Below, one piece after another: positions 49,559 through 59,138 of a DNA stretch of 64,000 bases. The translations under genes and the position numbers were made by a program. The notes beneath the pieces were generated by a model. It had not been told where the DNA came from, ran no database searches, and saw nothing but the letters and a program-made list of their open reading frames with translations. Numbering within the stretch: position 1 is the first letter of the stretch; each line of letters starts with the position of its first letter. Source of the DNA: Myroides sp. 1354 (GTDB taxonomy: Bacteria > Bacteroidota > Bacteroidia > Flavobacteriales > Flavobacteriaceae); contig NZ_JACAGN010000001.1 of NCBI RefSeq assembly GCF_030324495.1, forward strand, positions 505,838-569,837. The letters are read 5' to 3'.

Positions 49559-51085
49559 TTACTTCACGTCTTGCATTAATTTTTTCATTACTGGAGAGAA
49601 TGCAATTAAGATTACCCCTGCAATAACAGCATATAGTCCTAATTCTTTATATCCATCCGTATAGGTGATTAACAAATCGTAATTCGTTGGGTTTTCAACT
49701 TCTTGTGTAGACATAGAAGCACCAATGATACCTGCAACATATTGACCATAAGCACTCGCTAAGAACCACATACCCATCATCATTCCTTGTAGGTTTGCTG
49801 TAGAAAGTTTAGTCATAATTGACAATCCAATTGGCGATAAACACAATTCCCCTAAAGTGATGATTAATAAAGCGAAAGTAAAGAAATCCAAAGAAGTCAT
49901 ACCTGCAGCATCAGCGAAGAAACGAGTTCCGAATAAAGCGTAGAAACCTGCTCCTAATAAGATAAATCCGATACCGAATTTCATTACCGTATTGGGTTCA
50001 ATTTTCTTTTTCGCCATCCAGATCCACAGTAAACCTAAAATAGGAGCAATAAAGATGATGAAGAAAGCCCCTCCGGAGTTATTTACTCCATTCGGATCTA
50101 AATGCATCCCCAATAGTTCAGAATTTAAGTTTTGCGCTGCAAAGATGCTCAATGATCCTCCTGCTTGTTCGTATATCGCAAAGAATAAAATAGAGAAGAA
50201 AATAAACACTAAAGCTGCAATAATCTTCTTGCGTTCACCGCTCGTTAATTTTCTCATCTCATAGAACAAGTAAATTAACGCTAATGGTCCAACCGTATAC
50301 ATGAAGTAAGCCGTGTATTCTGTATTGTCAATCATAAATACAATAACAGGAACCATAGCAAATGTCAAGATGTATGTACCAACTTCTTTCCATAAAGGCA
50401 TTTTAGTTTGCTCGCCATTTGCGTTGATTTGCATCGGTTGAAGTCCAATAGGACCTAAATGTCTCTTTGTGAAAATGAAATTGATTAAACTGATACACAT
50501 CACGAAAGCTGCTAATCCAAAAGCAACATTCCAACGGTGTGCTTCATCAATTGAATCAGCAAAAAGTTGTCCTTTACCAATTGCGATACACAAGTATCCT
50601 CCTAGTAAAGCACCTAAGTTAATCCCCGCATAGAACAAAGAGAAACCAGCATCCGTACGGTTATCTCCTTTTTTGTATAGTTTACCCACCATCGTTGAAA
50701 TGTTAGGTTTAAAGAAACCTGTTCCAATTACAGTAAAGGCAATACCCGTAAAGAAATAAGCATGCGGGTCAATAGCTAGGATTAAACTACCTAAAATCAT
50801 CATTGAGCCACCCCAAAAAAGAGACTTTCGGAAACCTAAAATTTTATCTGCGAAGATTCCTCCCAAAAAGGTAAAAGCGTATACGAAAGCTTGTGTAGCA
50901 CCGTATTGTAAATTGGCTTTACCGTGTTCGAAATCCAAGTGGTGTATCATAAAGAATACCAACATTCCTCTCATTCCATAGAACGAAAAACGCTCCCACA
51001 TTTCTGAGAAGAATAAGCTCCAGATTTGTTTAGGGTATTTTCCCTCGAAATTCTGAATCTCTTCTATTGTTTGTGTTTGACTCAT
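49559..51085 (-). CDS. POT family peptide transporter
   Basis: Proton-coupled peptide transporter of 508 residues, the classical bacterial POT length. E28xxE31R32 in SEMWERFSFYGMRG, GTGFFKPNISTMVGKLY (TM4), FYAGINLGALLGGYL (TM5) and the late IGLSIMTKLSTANLQGMMMGMWFLASAYGQYVAG are typical. There is no insert domain. It follows the 590-residue POT by 38 bases in the same transcript. Confidence 0.92.
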   Translation of the reverse strand: MSQTQTIEEIQNFEGKYPKQIWSLFFSEMWERFSFYGMRGMLVFFMIHHLDFEHGKANLQYGATQAFVYAFTFLGGIFADKILGFRKSLFWGGSMMILGSLILAIDPHAYFFTGIAFTVIGTGFFKPNISTMVGKLYKKGDNRTDAGFSLFYAGINLGALLGGYLCIAIGKGQLFADSIDEAHRWNVAFGLAAFVMCISLINFIFTKRHLGPIGLQPMQINANGEQTKMPLWKEVGTYILTFAMVPVIVFMIDNTEYTAYFMYTVGPLALIYLFYEMRKLTSGERKKIIAALVFIFFSILFFAIYEQAGGSLSIFAAQNLNSELLGMHLDPNGVNNSGGAFFIIFIAPILGLLWIWMAKKKIEPNTVMKFGIGFILLGAGFYALFGTRFFADAAGMTSLDFFTFALLIITLGELCLSPIGLSIMTKLSTANLQGMMMGMWFLASAYGQYVAGIIGASMSTQEVENPTNYDLLITYTDGYKELGLYAVIAGVILIAFSPVMKKLMQDVK

Positions 51086-51123
51086 TGTTTATAGTTTTTA
51101 TTTATTGTGCAATGCACGGTGGG

Positions 51124-52896
51124 TTAACGAACACCGTGCATTAGTTTTTTCAATAGTGGATTTACTAACATCACCAATACTGCAGCTGCAGCCGGGATTA
51201 AAGTAAACAAGAAGAAGAAGTGACTCAATGAATATTCTTCTTTGATATTTTCAATTTGACCTCCTAGGATGGCAGCAAATTTTTGTGCAATTGCCAAGGC
51301 TAAGTACCACATACCAAACATAAATGCCAACATTTTACCTGGTACTAATTTAGATACATAAGACAACCCAACAGGTGAAATAAATAATTCCCCTAAAGTA
51401 TGGAATAAGTAAGTTAAAACTAAAAATATCATCGACATTTTTACACCTTCTCCTAATCCCATTGATCCTAATCCTAAGATTAAGAATCCGATCGCTACTA
51501 ATAATAGTCCAATTCCGTATTTGAATGCAGCTGGTGGATTGTATTTAGAATCCCATAGCTTCGATACAGAAGAAGCTAAGGCAATAATAAAGAACGAGTT
51601 TAAGATAGAGAACCATGAAACGGTAATTTCAGAGGCTTCTTTTGAAAACTCTTGCTTTAACATATAAATTGCCATCGCCCAAATTCCCGCGAAACAGATG
51701 AATAAAATCACGTTAGATAACGCAATTTTTTTCCAAGTTGCTTTCGCCAATAAGAACAATACCCATGAAATAATCATTAAAGGAATAATGGTTAAACATG
51801 TATTGATGATATTAAACACCGTTAATGCAGTTCCTTCTAAGGTTCTATCTACATAGTCTCTCGCAACAAGTACTAAAGAAGTCGCTCCTTGTTCAAAACT
51901 CATAAAGAAGAACATCAAGAAGAATGCCAATAAGATAACGGCAAACATACGATCTCTAATCACCTTTCCGTAACGTAGAATACGAGATACTACTAAATAC
52001 AAGAAAGAGATTAAAGCCAAGATAGCCATTAAGTTTTGTCCTCTTAAGAAAGGAGTGTCTAACGTAGCAAAAATATCTAATACACCATTTTTCGACAAGG
52101 GATCATTGAAAGCGTATAGTAATCCAACGATAGATACAATAGCGATTAAGATATAGTCAACAATAGTATAAGGATTTTTTGTTTCCTCTTCTTCTTTGAT
52201 TTGCTCTGCCGTTTTCTCTATTGAAGTATCTTCTTTTTTCAATTCACCTAGGTCGCCAAATAACGGTTTTGCCAACCAGAATTGGATGGTTCCCAACAAC
52301 ATGAAAATACCTGCTAATCCAAATCCATAGTGCCATCCTTGTGTTTCAGCCAAGTAACCACAAAGCATCATTCCGAAGAAAGCTCCTGAATTTACCCCCA
52401 TGTAGAAAATCGTATAAGCTCCATCTTTTTTCTCTGGAAGTGCTTTGTACATTTCTCCTAGCATGGAAGGCATGTTCGGTTTAAAGAAACCTGTACCAAT
52501 AACCAAACAAGCGAGTCCGACGAAGAACCATATTTTAGAGATTCCCTCTGCTGCCATCGAAGCGTGACCTACCGTCATGATAATAGCTCCTACGATTACA
52601 GCCCAACGAGAACCAATGTATTTATCGGCAATTACACCCCCTAAAATTGGAGTTAAATAAAGAAGCATGGCATAAGTACCATATAAGGCTCCGGCTTGTT
52701 CTGCTGACCAACCCCAACCTGAAAACTCACTGCCAAAAAGCACTTGAGCGGTTAAGAATTGAATCAATAAGACTCTCATTCCGTAGAAAGAGAAACGTTC
52801 CCACATTTCAGTGAAGAAAAGAACGAAAAGACCTGCTGGATGTCCTAAGACATTAGACTTAAAAAGGTCTGATTTAGTAGCTGTTTCTGCTGCCAT
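51124..52896 (-). CDS. POT family peptide transporter
   Basis: Transporter of 590 residues, paralogous to the 702-residue copy: the first 30 residues after the start are nearly alike (VLGHPAGLFVLFFTEMWERFSFYG), with E30xxE33R34. GTGFFKPNMPSMLGEMY and WFSILNSFFIIALASSVSKLWDS are also shared. Here TM9 and TM10 are linked by only about 15 residues (KQEFSKEASEITVSWF). It has a central cytoplasmic insertion rich in Glu and Lys (EKTAEQIKEEEETKNPY). Second gene of the DPP operon. Confidence 0.92.
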   Translation of the reverse strand: MAAETATKSDLFKSNVLGHPAGLFVLFFTEMWERFSFYGMRVLLIQFLTAQVLFGSEFSGWGWSAEQAGALYGTYAMLLYLTPILGGVIADKYIGSRWAVIVGAIIMTVGHASMAAEGISKIWFFVGLACLVIGTGFFKPNMPSMLGEMYKALPEKKDGAYTIFYMGVNSGAFFGMMLCGYLAETQGWHYGFGLAGIFMLLGTIQFWLAKPLFGDLGELKKEDTSIEKTAEQIKEEEETKNPYTIVDYILIAIVSIVGLLYAFNDPLSKNGVLDIFATLDTPFLRGQNLMAILALISFLYLVVSRILRYGKVIRDRMFAVILLAFFLMFFFMSFEQGATSLVLVARDYVDRTLEGTALTVFNIINTCLTIIPLMIISWVLFLLAKATWKKIALSNVILFICFAGIWAMAIYMLKQEFSKEASEITVSWFSILNSFFIIALASSVSKLWDSKYNPPAAFKYGIGLLLVAIGFLILGLGSMGLGEGVKMSMIFLVLTYLFHTLGELFISPVGLSYVSKLVPGKMLAFMFGMWYLALAIAQKFAAILGGQIENIKEEYSLSHFFFLFTLIPAAAAVLVMLVNPLLKKLMHGVR

Positions 52897-52957
52897 TTAC
52901 GTTAAGTTTAATATAGTTTGTTTTAAAGTTTAAACTATAGTTTAATAGTTGATCGTG

Positions 52958-55123
52958 TTATAGGTTGTTTAAGATGAAATTCGTCATCTTGGTGTATAGT
53001 TGTAAGCGTGTGTTTCCTCCGTAAATTCCGTGGTTTTTATCGGGGTAGATTAACCAATCGAAATCTTTGTTGTGTTGTACCAATGTTTCAATCATCGCCA
53101 TCGCATTCTGAACGTGTACGTTGTCGTCTGCTGTTCCATGTACGAGTAAGTAACGTCCTTTTAATTGATTAGCAAAGAAATAAGGCGAGTTGTCATCGTA
53201 ACCTGAAGGATTCTCTTGAGGCGTTTTCATATAGCGCTCCGTATAGATTGAATCATAATATCTCCAATTGATTACCGGTGCTACAGCGATCGCCATTTTG
53301 AACACTTCGTTGCCTTTTAGGATACAATTCGTCGACATAAACCCACCATAGCTCCATCCCCAGATTCCAATTCTAGCACCATCTACATAGTTTTGCTTGG
53401 CTAAGTATTTTGCCGCTTCGATTTGATCTTCAACTTCGTATTTACCCAATCCATATTGGGTGGTTTTCTTGAAATCAGCTCCTCTAAAACCAGTTCCTCT
53501 TCCGTCTACCGTAACGACAATGTACCCTTTTTGAGTCAACATCGCATGCCAATAATCGTTGGAGTCAAACCAGTGATCGGCTACCTGTTGTGATCCAGGA
53601 CCACTGTATTGGTACATGAATACTGGATAAGTCTTAGATGCATCGAAATCAACGGGTTTCATAATCCAAGCGTTCAACAACAATCCATCTACTGTTGGAA
53701 TTTGAATAAATTCCTTTTGAGGTAGTTGATAGTCCTTTAACTTGTTGATTAGCGTAGTATTGTTTAAAATTTCTTTGACTACTTTACCCGTTTTACTGTT
53801 TTGTAAGGTGTAAAGTGGAGCAGTAGTCGTTGAAGAATAAACATTGATGAATAAATCAAAATCAGGACTAAAAATTGCTGTATTTGTTCCTAATTGATTG
53901 GATAGTAGCTTTTTGTTTTTACCATTTAAATCAATAGCATAGATGTCGCGGTAGATTGAACCTCTTTCAACAGATTGAAAGAATAGTTTTTTGTTCTTTA
54001 CATCTATACCATAGTAATCGGTTACTTCCCAGTTTCCTTTGGTGATTTGATTTAATAATTTGCCGTCTTTGTTGTAGTGATATAAATGGTTGTTTCCATC
54101 GCGTTCACTCATCCATACAAAGTCATTATTCTCTAAAAAGGAAAGGGTATGTACATCGACATAAGCCTTGTCTTTTTCGTTTAAGATTAGTTTTTTACTT
54201 AAGGTGGACCCATCGACAAAAAATACTTTTAAGTCATTTTGATGTCTGTTGATTACTTGTACACTCAGGTGTTTAGCATCATTGGTCCATTTAATTCTAG
54301 GAATGTAAAAATCAGAGAATTCTGATAAATCTACGCGGTTGTTTGTTGCTTTGTTTACATCGTAAATATGAAGGGATACTTCCGCATTTTTTTCTCCAGC
54401 TTTTGGGTATTTAAACTGGTCCTGTGTTGGGTATAGTCCTGAACCATATACATCCATAGAATATTCAGGTACGGCTGTCTCATCAAATTTTACGTAAGCG
54501 AGTTGATTACTCGATTTGTTCCAGTCAAACATGCGAACCACGCTAAATTCTTCCTCATATACCCAATCCGATATACCGTTGATGATATGATTTTTCTCAC
54601 CATCTTGGGTTAATTGTATGGTTTGTTGCGTTGCAATGGTATACACATATAAATTGTTCTGATAAGCATAGGCAATCTTAGTTCCATCAGGAGAAAACAG
54701 AGGTTCCATGATGGGATGTGTAGCTATTTTAGTCGTTTGATTGGTTTTGGGATTAAATAAGTAATAATCCGCTAAAAAAGAACGACGGTAAATAGGCGTC
54801 GTATTTGTTCCAATTAGAATTTGTTCCTCTTTTGCATCAAAAACATAACTTTCAATGGATTTAATCTCAGGAAAGTGTTCGTTGCTAAATACCGTTTTTG
54901 CTTGTTCTAAAGTAGCAAAGTTATAGATATTGATGACTTGATGCTGCTTGCCAACGCGCTCAATACGCGCGTATTGATTCGTCGTATTTAGTGTATTAAC
55001 CGCTTGCATGGCTTCCGTTTTAAAGGTGCCGTTCCAAATTTCTGATAGCTCAATCTTCTTTTGTGCAAGGCCAATTTGTGTGGCAATCACACAAATTAGA
55101 GAGGTAATTTTGATGTATTTCAT
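52958..55123 (-). CDS. Dipeptidyl peptidase IV-type S9 peptidase
   Basis: Exported serine peptidase of 721 residues. Signal peptide (ICVIATQIGLAQ), an eight-bladed propeller (about 40-450, with YLFNPKTNQTTKIATHP and FSPDGTKIAYAYQNNLYVYT blades) and the S9 alpha/beta hydrolase. The catalytic Ser is in WGWSYGG, Asp in GTADDNVHVQNAM and His in DKNHGIYGG. The NWVYEEEF-like DWVYEEEFSVV carries the paired Glu that bind the free N-terminus in DPP-IV. It releases X-Pro or X-Ala dipeptides from peptides outside the cytoplasm. It leads the operon with two POT transporters, which would import its products. Confidence 0.92.
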   Translation of the reverse strand: MKYIKITSLICVIATQIGLAQKKIELSEIWNGTFKTEAMQAVNTLNTTNQYARIERVGKQHQVINIYNFATLEQAKTVFSNEHFPEIKSIESYVFDAKEEQILIGTNTTPIYRRSFLADYYLFNPKTNQTTKIATHPIMEPLFSPDGTKIAYAYQNNLYVYTIATQQTIQLTQDGEKNHIINGISDWVYEEEFSVVRMFDWNKSSNQLAYVKFDETAVPEYSMDVYGSGLYPTQDQFKYPKAGEKNAEVSLHIYDVNKATNNRVDLSEFSDFYIPRIKWTNDAKHLSVQVINRHQNDLKVFFVDGSTLSKKLILNEKDKAYVDVHTLSFLENNDFVWMSERDGNNHLYHYNKDGKLLNQITKGNWEVTDYYGIDVKNKKLFFQSVERGSIYRDIYAIDLNGKNKKLLSNQLGTNTAIFSPDFDLFINVYSSTTTAPLYTLQNSKTGKVVKEILNNTTLINKLKDYQLPQKEFIQIPTVDGLLLNAWIMKPVDFDASKTYPVFMYQYSGPGSQQVADHWFDSNDYWHAMLTQKGYIVVTVDGRGTGFRGADFKKTTQYGLGKYEVEDQIEAAKYLAKQNYVDGARIGIWGWSYGGFMSTNCILKGNEVFKMAIAVAPVINWRYYDSIYTERYMKTPQENPSGYDDNSPYFFANQLKGRYLLVHGTADDNVHVQNAMAMIETLVQHNKDFDWLIYPDKNHGIYGGNTRLQLYTKMTNFILNNL

Positions 55124-55574
55124 TATCTAATTAGTCGAAAAAACTTCCAATTTTACTGAAAAAATATGATTTATGCCAATTTTAATTGAGATTAAACAAT
55201 AAAAACTTAAAATTATTGACGCGATATTGGTAGCGAAAATCATAATAACTTAAACAAATCGTATCTAATTTTCGCTATTTGCATTTTTTAATCCCTCTTG
55301 TTTGGATTATCCTTGCATCATGAATAATTTGATAAAGGATGAGGTTCAAAACTTTGGAACTAAACAATGAAGGATTTGTTTTCCTCCGCTATGCTTCATG
55401 TTAAGGAGTAGTTTAATTTCGGGATTAGGAGTAAGGAATAAGTAAACACAAAGGTATTGGTAGACCATGGCAATTGAGTTATGTCTGATGGAATTTATCG
55501 TTTTTTTCTTTTCTACGAACACCTTTCCAATAACCCAATTGAATCACTTATCTTTGTAGTTAAAATATTTTATC
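55124..55574. other. Divergent intergenic region with a perfect inverted repeat
   Basis: No gene was seen in 450 bases between the DPP gene and HMG-CoA reductase. TAGCGAAAAT (55231-55240) and ATTTTCGCTA (55268-55277) form a perfect 10-base inverted repeat 27 bases apart. TATCTTTG at 55549-55556 is a possible -7 element for the reductase gene. Confidence 0.6.
55549..55556 (+). promoter_or_regulatory. Candidate -7 element of the HMG-CoA reductase gene
   Basis: TATCTTTG matches TAnnTTTG. The leader would be about 14 bases. No TTG at proper spacing. Confidence 0.45.
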
Positions 55575-56891
55575 ATGATAGGGAGTATAAATGGGTTTTC
55601 TAAACTAAACAAGGAAGAGAAAATCAATTGGATAGCAAAAACATATTTAAACAACCAAGAAGCGGTCGTAGATTTAATCAAGCAGTATTGGAATTCAGAT
55701 GAAGAGTTACAAAAACTACACGATGAATTTATCGAAAATACGATTACGAATTTCTACTTGCCTTTTGGAGTTGCTCCCAATTTCTTAATCAATGATAAGT
55801 GGTACACCATTCCCATGGTGATTGAAGAAAGCTCTGTAGTGGCCGCAGCTTCTAAAGCAGCAAAGTTTTGGGCGGATCGAGGAGGATTCAAGGCAACGAT
55901 TTTAAATACAGAAAAAATTGGACAAGTGCACTTTATTTACAAAGGAGATAAAGAAAAACTAAATCAATTTATTCACGATATACAAGGAGTATTCTTAGAG
56001 GATACATTTTCGATTACACAAAACATGCAAAAACGCGGAGGAGGAATCCTCAAGGTGACTTTGCGCGATAAAACAGCAGATATTCCCAACTATTATCAAC
56101 TGCACGTTACTTTTGAAACGAAAGATAGCATGGGGGCGAACTTCATCAATTCGTGTTTGGAGCAAATGGCAACAACATTAAAACGTGAAGCTTTGGTTTA
56201 TCCTGCATTTAATACAGAGGAGAAAAACATTGATGTAGTGATGAGTATTTTGTCAAACTACGTTCCAAATTGTGTGGTTAGAGCTGAAGTTTCTTGTCCT
56301 GTTGCTGAATTAAAATCAAGTGATATTCAAGATCCCGTACTTTTTGCTGAGAAATTTGTACAAGCGGTCCGCATAGCTGAAATTGAACCTTTTAGAGCGG
56401 TAACGCATAACAAAGGAGTGATGAATGGAGTAGATGCTGTTGTATTAGCTACTGGAAATGATTTTAGAGCCATCGAAGCTGGAGTTCACGCCTATGCTGC
56501 AAGAGATGGACAATACTGCAGTTTGTCTCATGCGTCAATCGAAAATGGAATTTTTAAATTTTGGATTGATTTACCTTTAGCAGTTGGAACTGTAGGAGGA
56601 TTAACGTCTTTACATCCAATGGTAAAAATAGCATTACAAATGTTGCAAAAACCATCAGCAACACAATTGATGCAGGTTATAGCAGTAGCAGGTTTAGCTC
56701 AAAATTTTGCTGCAGTGAAATCATTGACTACAACAGGAATTCAACAAGGACATATGAAAATGCACTTGATGAATATTTTAAATCAATTTAAAGCGACAGA
56801 CGAAGAACGCATAAAAGTAGTTGCTCATTTTGAAAAAAATGTAGTTTCTCATAGTGCCGTGGTAGAATTGTTAGAAACGCTTAGAAAATAG
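55575..56891 (+). CDS. mvaA: Hydroxymethylglutaryl-CoA reductase, class II (degradative-type)
   Basis: Cytosolic enzyme of 438 residues for the step between HMG-CoA and mevalonate. Catalytic residues sit in IEESSVVAAASK (Glu, about 84), HNKGVMNG (Lys, about 278), TGNDFRAIEAG (Asp, about 296) and GHMKMHL (His, about 391). The NAD(P) motif is KDSMGANFINSC. The length and these motifs are of class II, named degradative after Pseudomonas mevalonii. In flavobacteria it serves isoprenoid synthesis in the mevalonate direction. The start ATG 55575 gives MIGSINGFSKL. The next gene is a mevalonate-family kinase, which supports this. Confidence 0.93.
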   Translation: MIGSINGFSKLNKEEKINWIAKTYLNNQEAVVDLIKQYWNSDEELQKLHDEFIENTITNFYLPFGVAPNFLINDKWYTIPMVIEESSVVAAASKAAKFWADRGGFKATILNTEKIGQVHFIYKGDKEKLNQFIHDIQGVFLEDTFSITQNMQKRGGGILKVTLRDKTADIPNYYQLHVTFETKDSMGANFINSCLEQMATTLKREALVYPAFNTEEKNIDVVMSILSNYVPNCVVRAEVSCPVAELKSSDIQDPVLFAEKFVQAVRIAEIEPFRAVTHNKGVMNGVDAVVLATGNDFRAIEAGVHAYAARDGQYCSLSHASIENGIFKFWIDLPLAVGTVGGLTSLHPMVKIALQMLQKPSATQLMQVIAVAGLAQNFAAVKSLTTTGIQQGHMKMHLMNILNQFKATDEERIKVVAHFEKNVVSHSAVVELLETLRK

Positions 56892-56896
56892 TTTAG

Positions 56897-57808
56897 ATGG
56901 ATTTTTACAGCCCTGGTAAGTTGTTGATTGCTGGTGAGTATGTTGTTTTGGACGGAGCAAAAGCCTTTGCTTTGCCTACTGCTCAGGGACAATCAATGCA
57001 CGTTGAGTCAATAGAAGAAGCTGTATTGTATTGGACGAGCTATGATGTAGATGGAAAAATTTGGATGCAAGAACAAGTTGCAATGGATCAACTGCTCAAT
57101 CACGAAGAAATAAAAGGTAGCGCACACCTTCAAACCTTGGTCGAAGTATTGAGGGCTGCTCACAATCAGAATCCAGCGCTTTTACAAGGTGGGGGAGGAT
57201 TTAAGGTAAGGTGTAAATTAACTTTTCCTCGTTTGTGGGGATTGGGAACTTCTTCTACTTGGATTAATAATGTAGCGCAGTGGTTTGGAATTAACCCCTA
57301 TCAATTATTACAAGAATCATTTGGTGGAAGTGGGTATGATATTGCTTGTGCACAACATAAAAGCGCTTTGTTTTATCAACTAACTGATCCGATTCATCCT
57401 CGTGTTGAATTGGTCGAGTTTCAACCTGTTTTCAGCAAGAAGATATACTTTGTTTATTTAAACGAAAAACAAAGTAGCAAAGAGGCGATTCAGTCTTATC
57501 GCACTAAAAAAGGACTCTTATCGACAGAGATTAAGCGAATCTCCGAAATTAGTCAGGCGTTAGTAACAGCTCCATCAGCGTCCGTTTTTGGGCAACTGAT
57601 TCGCGAACACGAAACAATTGTTGGTCGTATCCTAGATATTCAACCCATTCAAACGCGTTTGTTTCCCGATTTTAACGGGGCAATAAAAAGCCTAGGGGCT
57701 TGGGGCGGAGACTTTATTCTCGTACTGTCAGATGAGGATCCAACCGCCTATTTTGCGGGAAAAGGTTATGCTACAGTTTTGCCTTATGAACAAATGATTG
57801 CACAGTAA
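56897..57808 (+). CDS. GYDIA family GHMP kinase
   Basis: Kinase of 303 residues of the GHMP superfamily. The start YSPGKLLIAGEYVVLDGAKAFALP is the N-terminal motif. The ATP loop is unusual: WGLGTSSTWINN (about 114-125) instead of PxxxGLGSSAA. FGGSGYDIACAQ (about 142) is the GYDIA motif that gives the family its name. It likely phosphorylates mevalonate or phosphomevalonate in the same pathway as the neighbour and the decarboxylase at the end of the window. It starts 5 bases after the reductase, so they share a transcript. Confidence 0.85.
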   Translation: MDFYSPGKLLIAGEYVVLDGAKAFALPTAQGQSMHVESIEEAVLYWTSYDVDGKIWMQEQVAMDQLLNHEEIKGSAHLQTLVEVLRAAHNQNPALLQGGGGFKVRCKLTFPRLWGLGTSSTWINNVAQWFGINPYQLLQESFGGSGYDIACAQHKSALFYQLTDPIHPRVELVEFQPVFSKKIYFVYLNEKQSSKEAIQSYRTKKGLLSTEIKRISEISQALVTAPSASVFGQLIREHETIVGRILDIQPIQTRLFPDFNGAIKSLGAWGGDFILVLSDEDPTAYFAGKGYATVLPYEQMIAQ

Positions 57809-57816
57809 AAATAGAT

Positions 57817-57850
57817 AAAAAAAACGCCTTGTTTATCTTGGCGTTTTTTG
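57817..57850 (+). terminator. Terminator of the HMG-CoA reductase-kinase operon
   Basis: AAAAACGCC pairs with GGCGTTTTT, with an A run before and T run after. Confidence 0.8.
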
Positions 57851-58226
57851 CGTTTTATAGGTTCTGTATTGGCGTTTCTTAAAAGATAAAGTGGGAAGAA
57901 TAACCTAGTTTTAAGGTTTTACTACGGATCCTGAACGAGATACTTTGTTTGACAAACAGATTAGTTGGTTTTTGATGTTTTCCCTAGGTATTATTGAAAA
58001 ATAAGGGTTTACACAGGTTAAGCGAGGTGATTTTAGTGGAATTTAGTATATTTATACTGTTTTAATTCGTTGATAACTGATTTAGTTTCCGAATGTGTTC
58101 AATTGTATGATAATAGCTTTAGGTATGAGCAATATAGGAAGAAGCTATTGAGAAAAAGGCATCTTATGGGGTGCCTTTTTTGTGTCAATCTCTTTTCTTT
58201 TGATTATCTTTAGATGAAAAGATAAA
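57851..58226. other. Gene-free spacer with a second terminator
   Basis: No gene fits in about 375 bases. A terminator at 58153-58183 has no gene before it, which may hint at a small transcript, but no promoter of good quality was found. Confidence 0.5.
58153..58183 (+). terminator. Orphan terminator
   Basis: AAAAAGGCATC pairs with GGTGCCTTTTT (one G-U), followed by a T run. There is no gene directly upstream. Confidence 0.75.
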
Positions 58227-58961
58227 ATGAACAAAATCAAAGAAATTATGTCGGCGGTCAACCATAGACCTTGGGCTTTGCCCGCTGGATCTTGGAGCTA
58301 TTATCAAGAATGGAATCGCTTGCTATTTCTGCATTTTGAAGTGCCTTTTGAGGTCTTACGTGCTTTAGTTCCCGCTTCACTTGAATTAGATGCCTTTGAA
58401 GGTAAATACTACATCTCCGTAGTGCCTTTTACCATGGAAAAAATCCGTCCTCGTTATTTACCCGCAGTGGGATTTATCTCTAATTTTGATGAAATTAATG
58501 TGAGAACCTATGTGAGTAAAGAAGGAAAAGCAGGGGTTTACTTTTTGAATATTGAAGGTGGAAAATCGCTTTCTGTTTTTGTTTCCAAGCAACTATCGGG
58601 ATTGCCTTATGAAAAAGCAATCATGAAACGAAAAGAGGAGAGGTATGCTTCTTCAAATCCAAAGAAGAAATTTCAATTCGAAGCAAATTATACTATAGGA
58701 GAAAAAGCACATCAGAAGACTCCCTTACAAATATGGTTAACAGAACGCTATTGTTTATATGTGTACGTCAATAATAATTTGTATCGCTATCAAATTCACC
58801 ATAAAGAATGGGAATTAAAAACAATCACTTTTGAACAACTTAAAGTCGATTATCAATTGGCAGGTATTCATTTGACGGAAGCAAAAGTAATCTCCCCAAA
58901 TTATTCGGATGGCATTCAAGTGGTCGCTTGGAGTAAAGAAAAAGTGATGAACGAGGAGTGA
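58227..58961 (+). CDS. DUF2071 (YqjF-like) family protein
   Basis: Cytoplasmic protein of 244 residues. The family marks are near the start: PAGSWSYYQEWNRLLFLHFEVP and LRALVPASLELDAFEGKYYISVVPFTM, followed by NFDEINVRTYVSKEGKAGVYFLNIEG. YqjF-type proteins fold as an acetoacetate-decarboxylase-like beta barrel, without known activity. It is complete, with a natural ATG. The heptamer repeat array begins 40 bases after its stop. Confidence 0.85.
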   Translation: MNKIKEIMSAVNHRPWALPAGSWSYYQEWNRLLFLHFEVPFEVLRALVPASLELDAFEGKYYISVVPFTMEKIRPRYLPAVGFISNFDEINVRTYVSKEGKAGVYFLNIEGGKSLSVFVSKQLSGLPYEKAIMKRKEERYASSNPKKKFQFEANYTIGEKAHQKTPLQIWLTERYCLYVYVNNNLYRYQIHHKEWELKTITFEQLKVDYQLAGIHLTEAKVISPNYSDGIQVVAWSKEKVMNEE

Positions 58962-59000
58962 GTTTGTTGTTTGTTGTTTGAATTTAAACGCCTAACAATC

Positions 59001-59087
59001 CACGACTCACGACTCACGACTCACGACTCACGACTCACGACTCACGACAAACGACTCACGACAAACGACTCACGACAAACGACTCAC
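59001..59087. repeat. Heptamer tandem repeat array
   Basis: Twelve 7-base units in a row: six CACGACT, then three pairs of CACGACA and AACGACT, then a CAC remnant. A unit of 7 shifts the reading frame on each gain or loss. The array lies upstream of the ATG at 59139, in a frame open from 58971 through it. Confidence 0.95.
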
Positions 59088-59138
59088 ACCTTACATCTCA
59101 CCATCACACCACCTCTCCCACTCAAAAAAACATTACCT

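Noticed and set aside
59001..59087. Reading the heptamer array as a CRISPR array
   Set aside because: Units are 7 bases without spacers and there are no cas genes.
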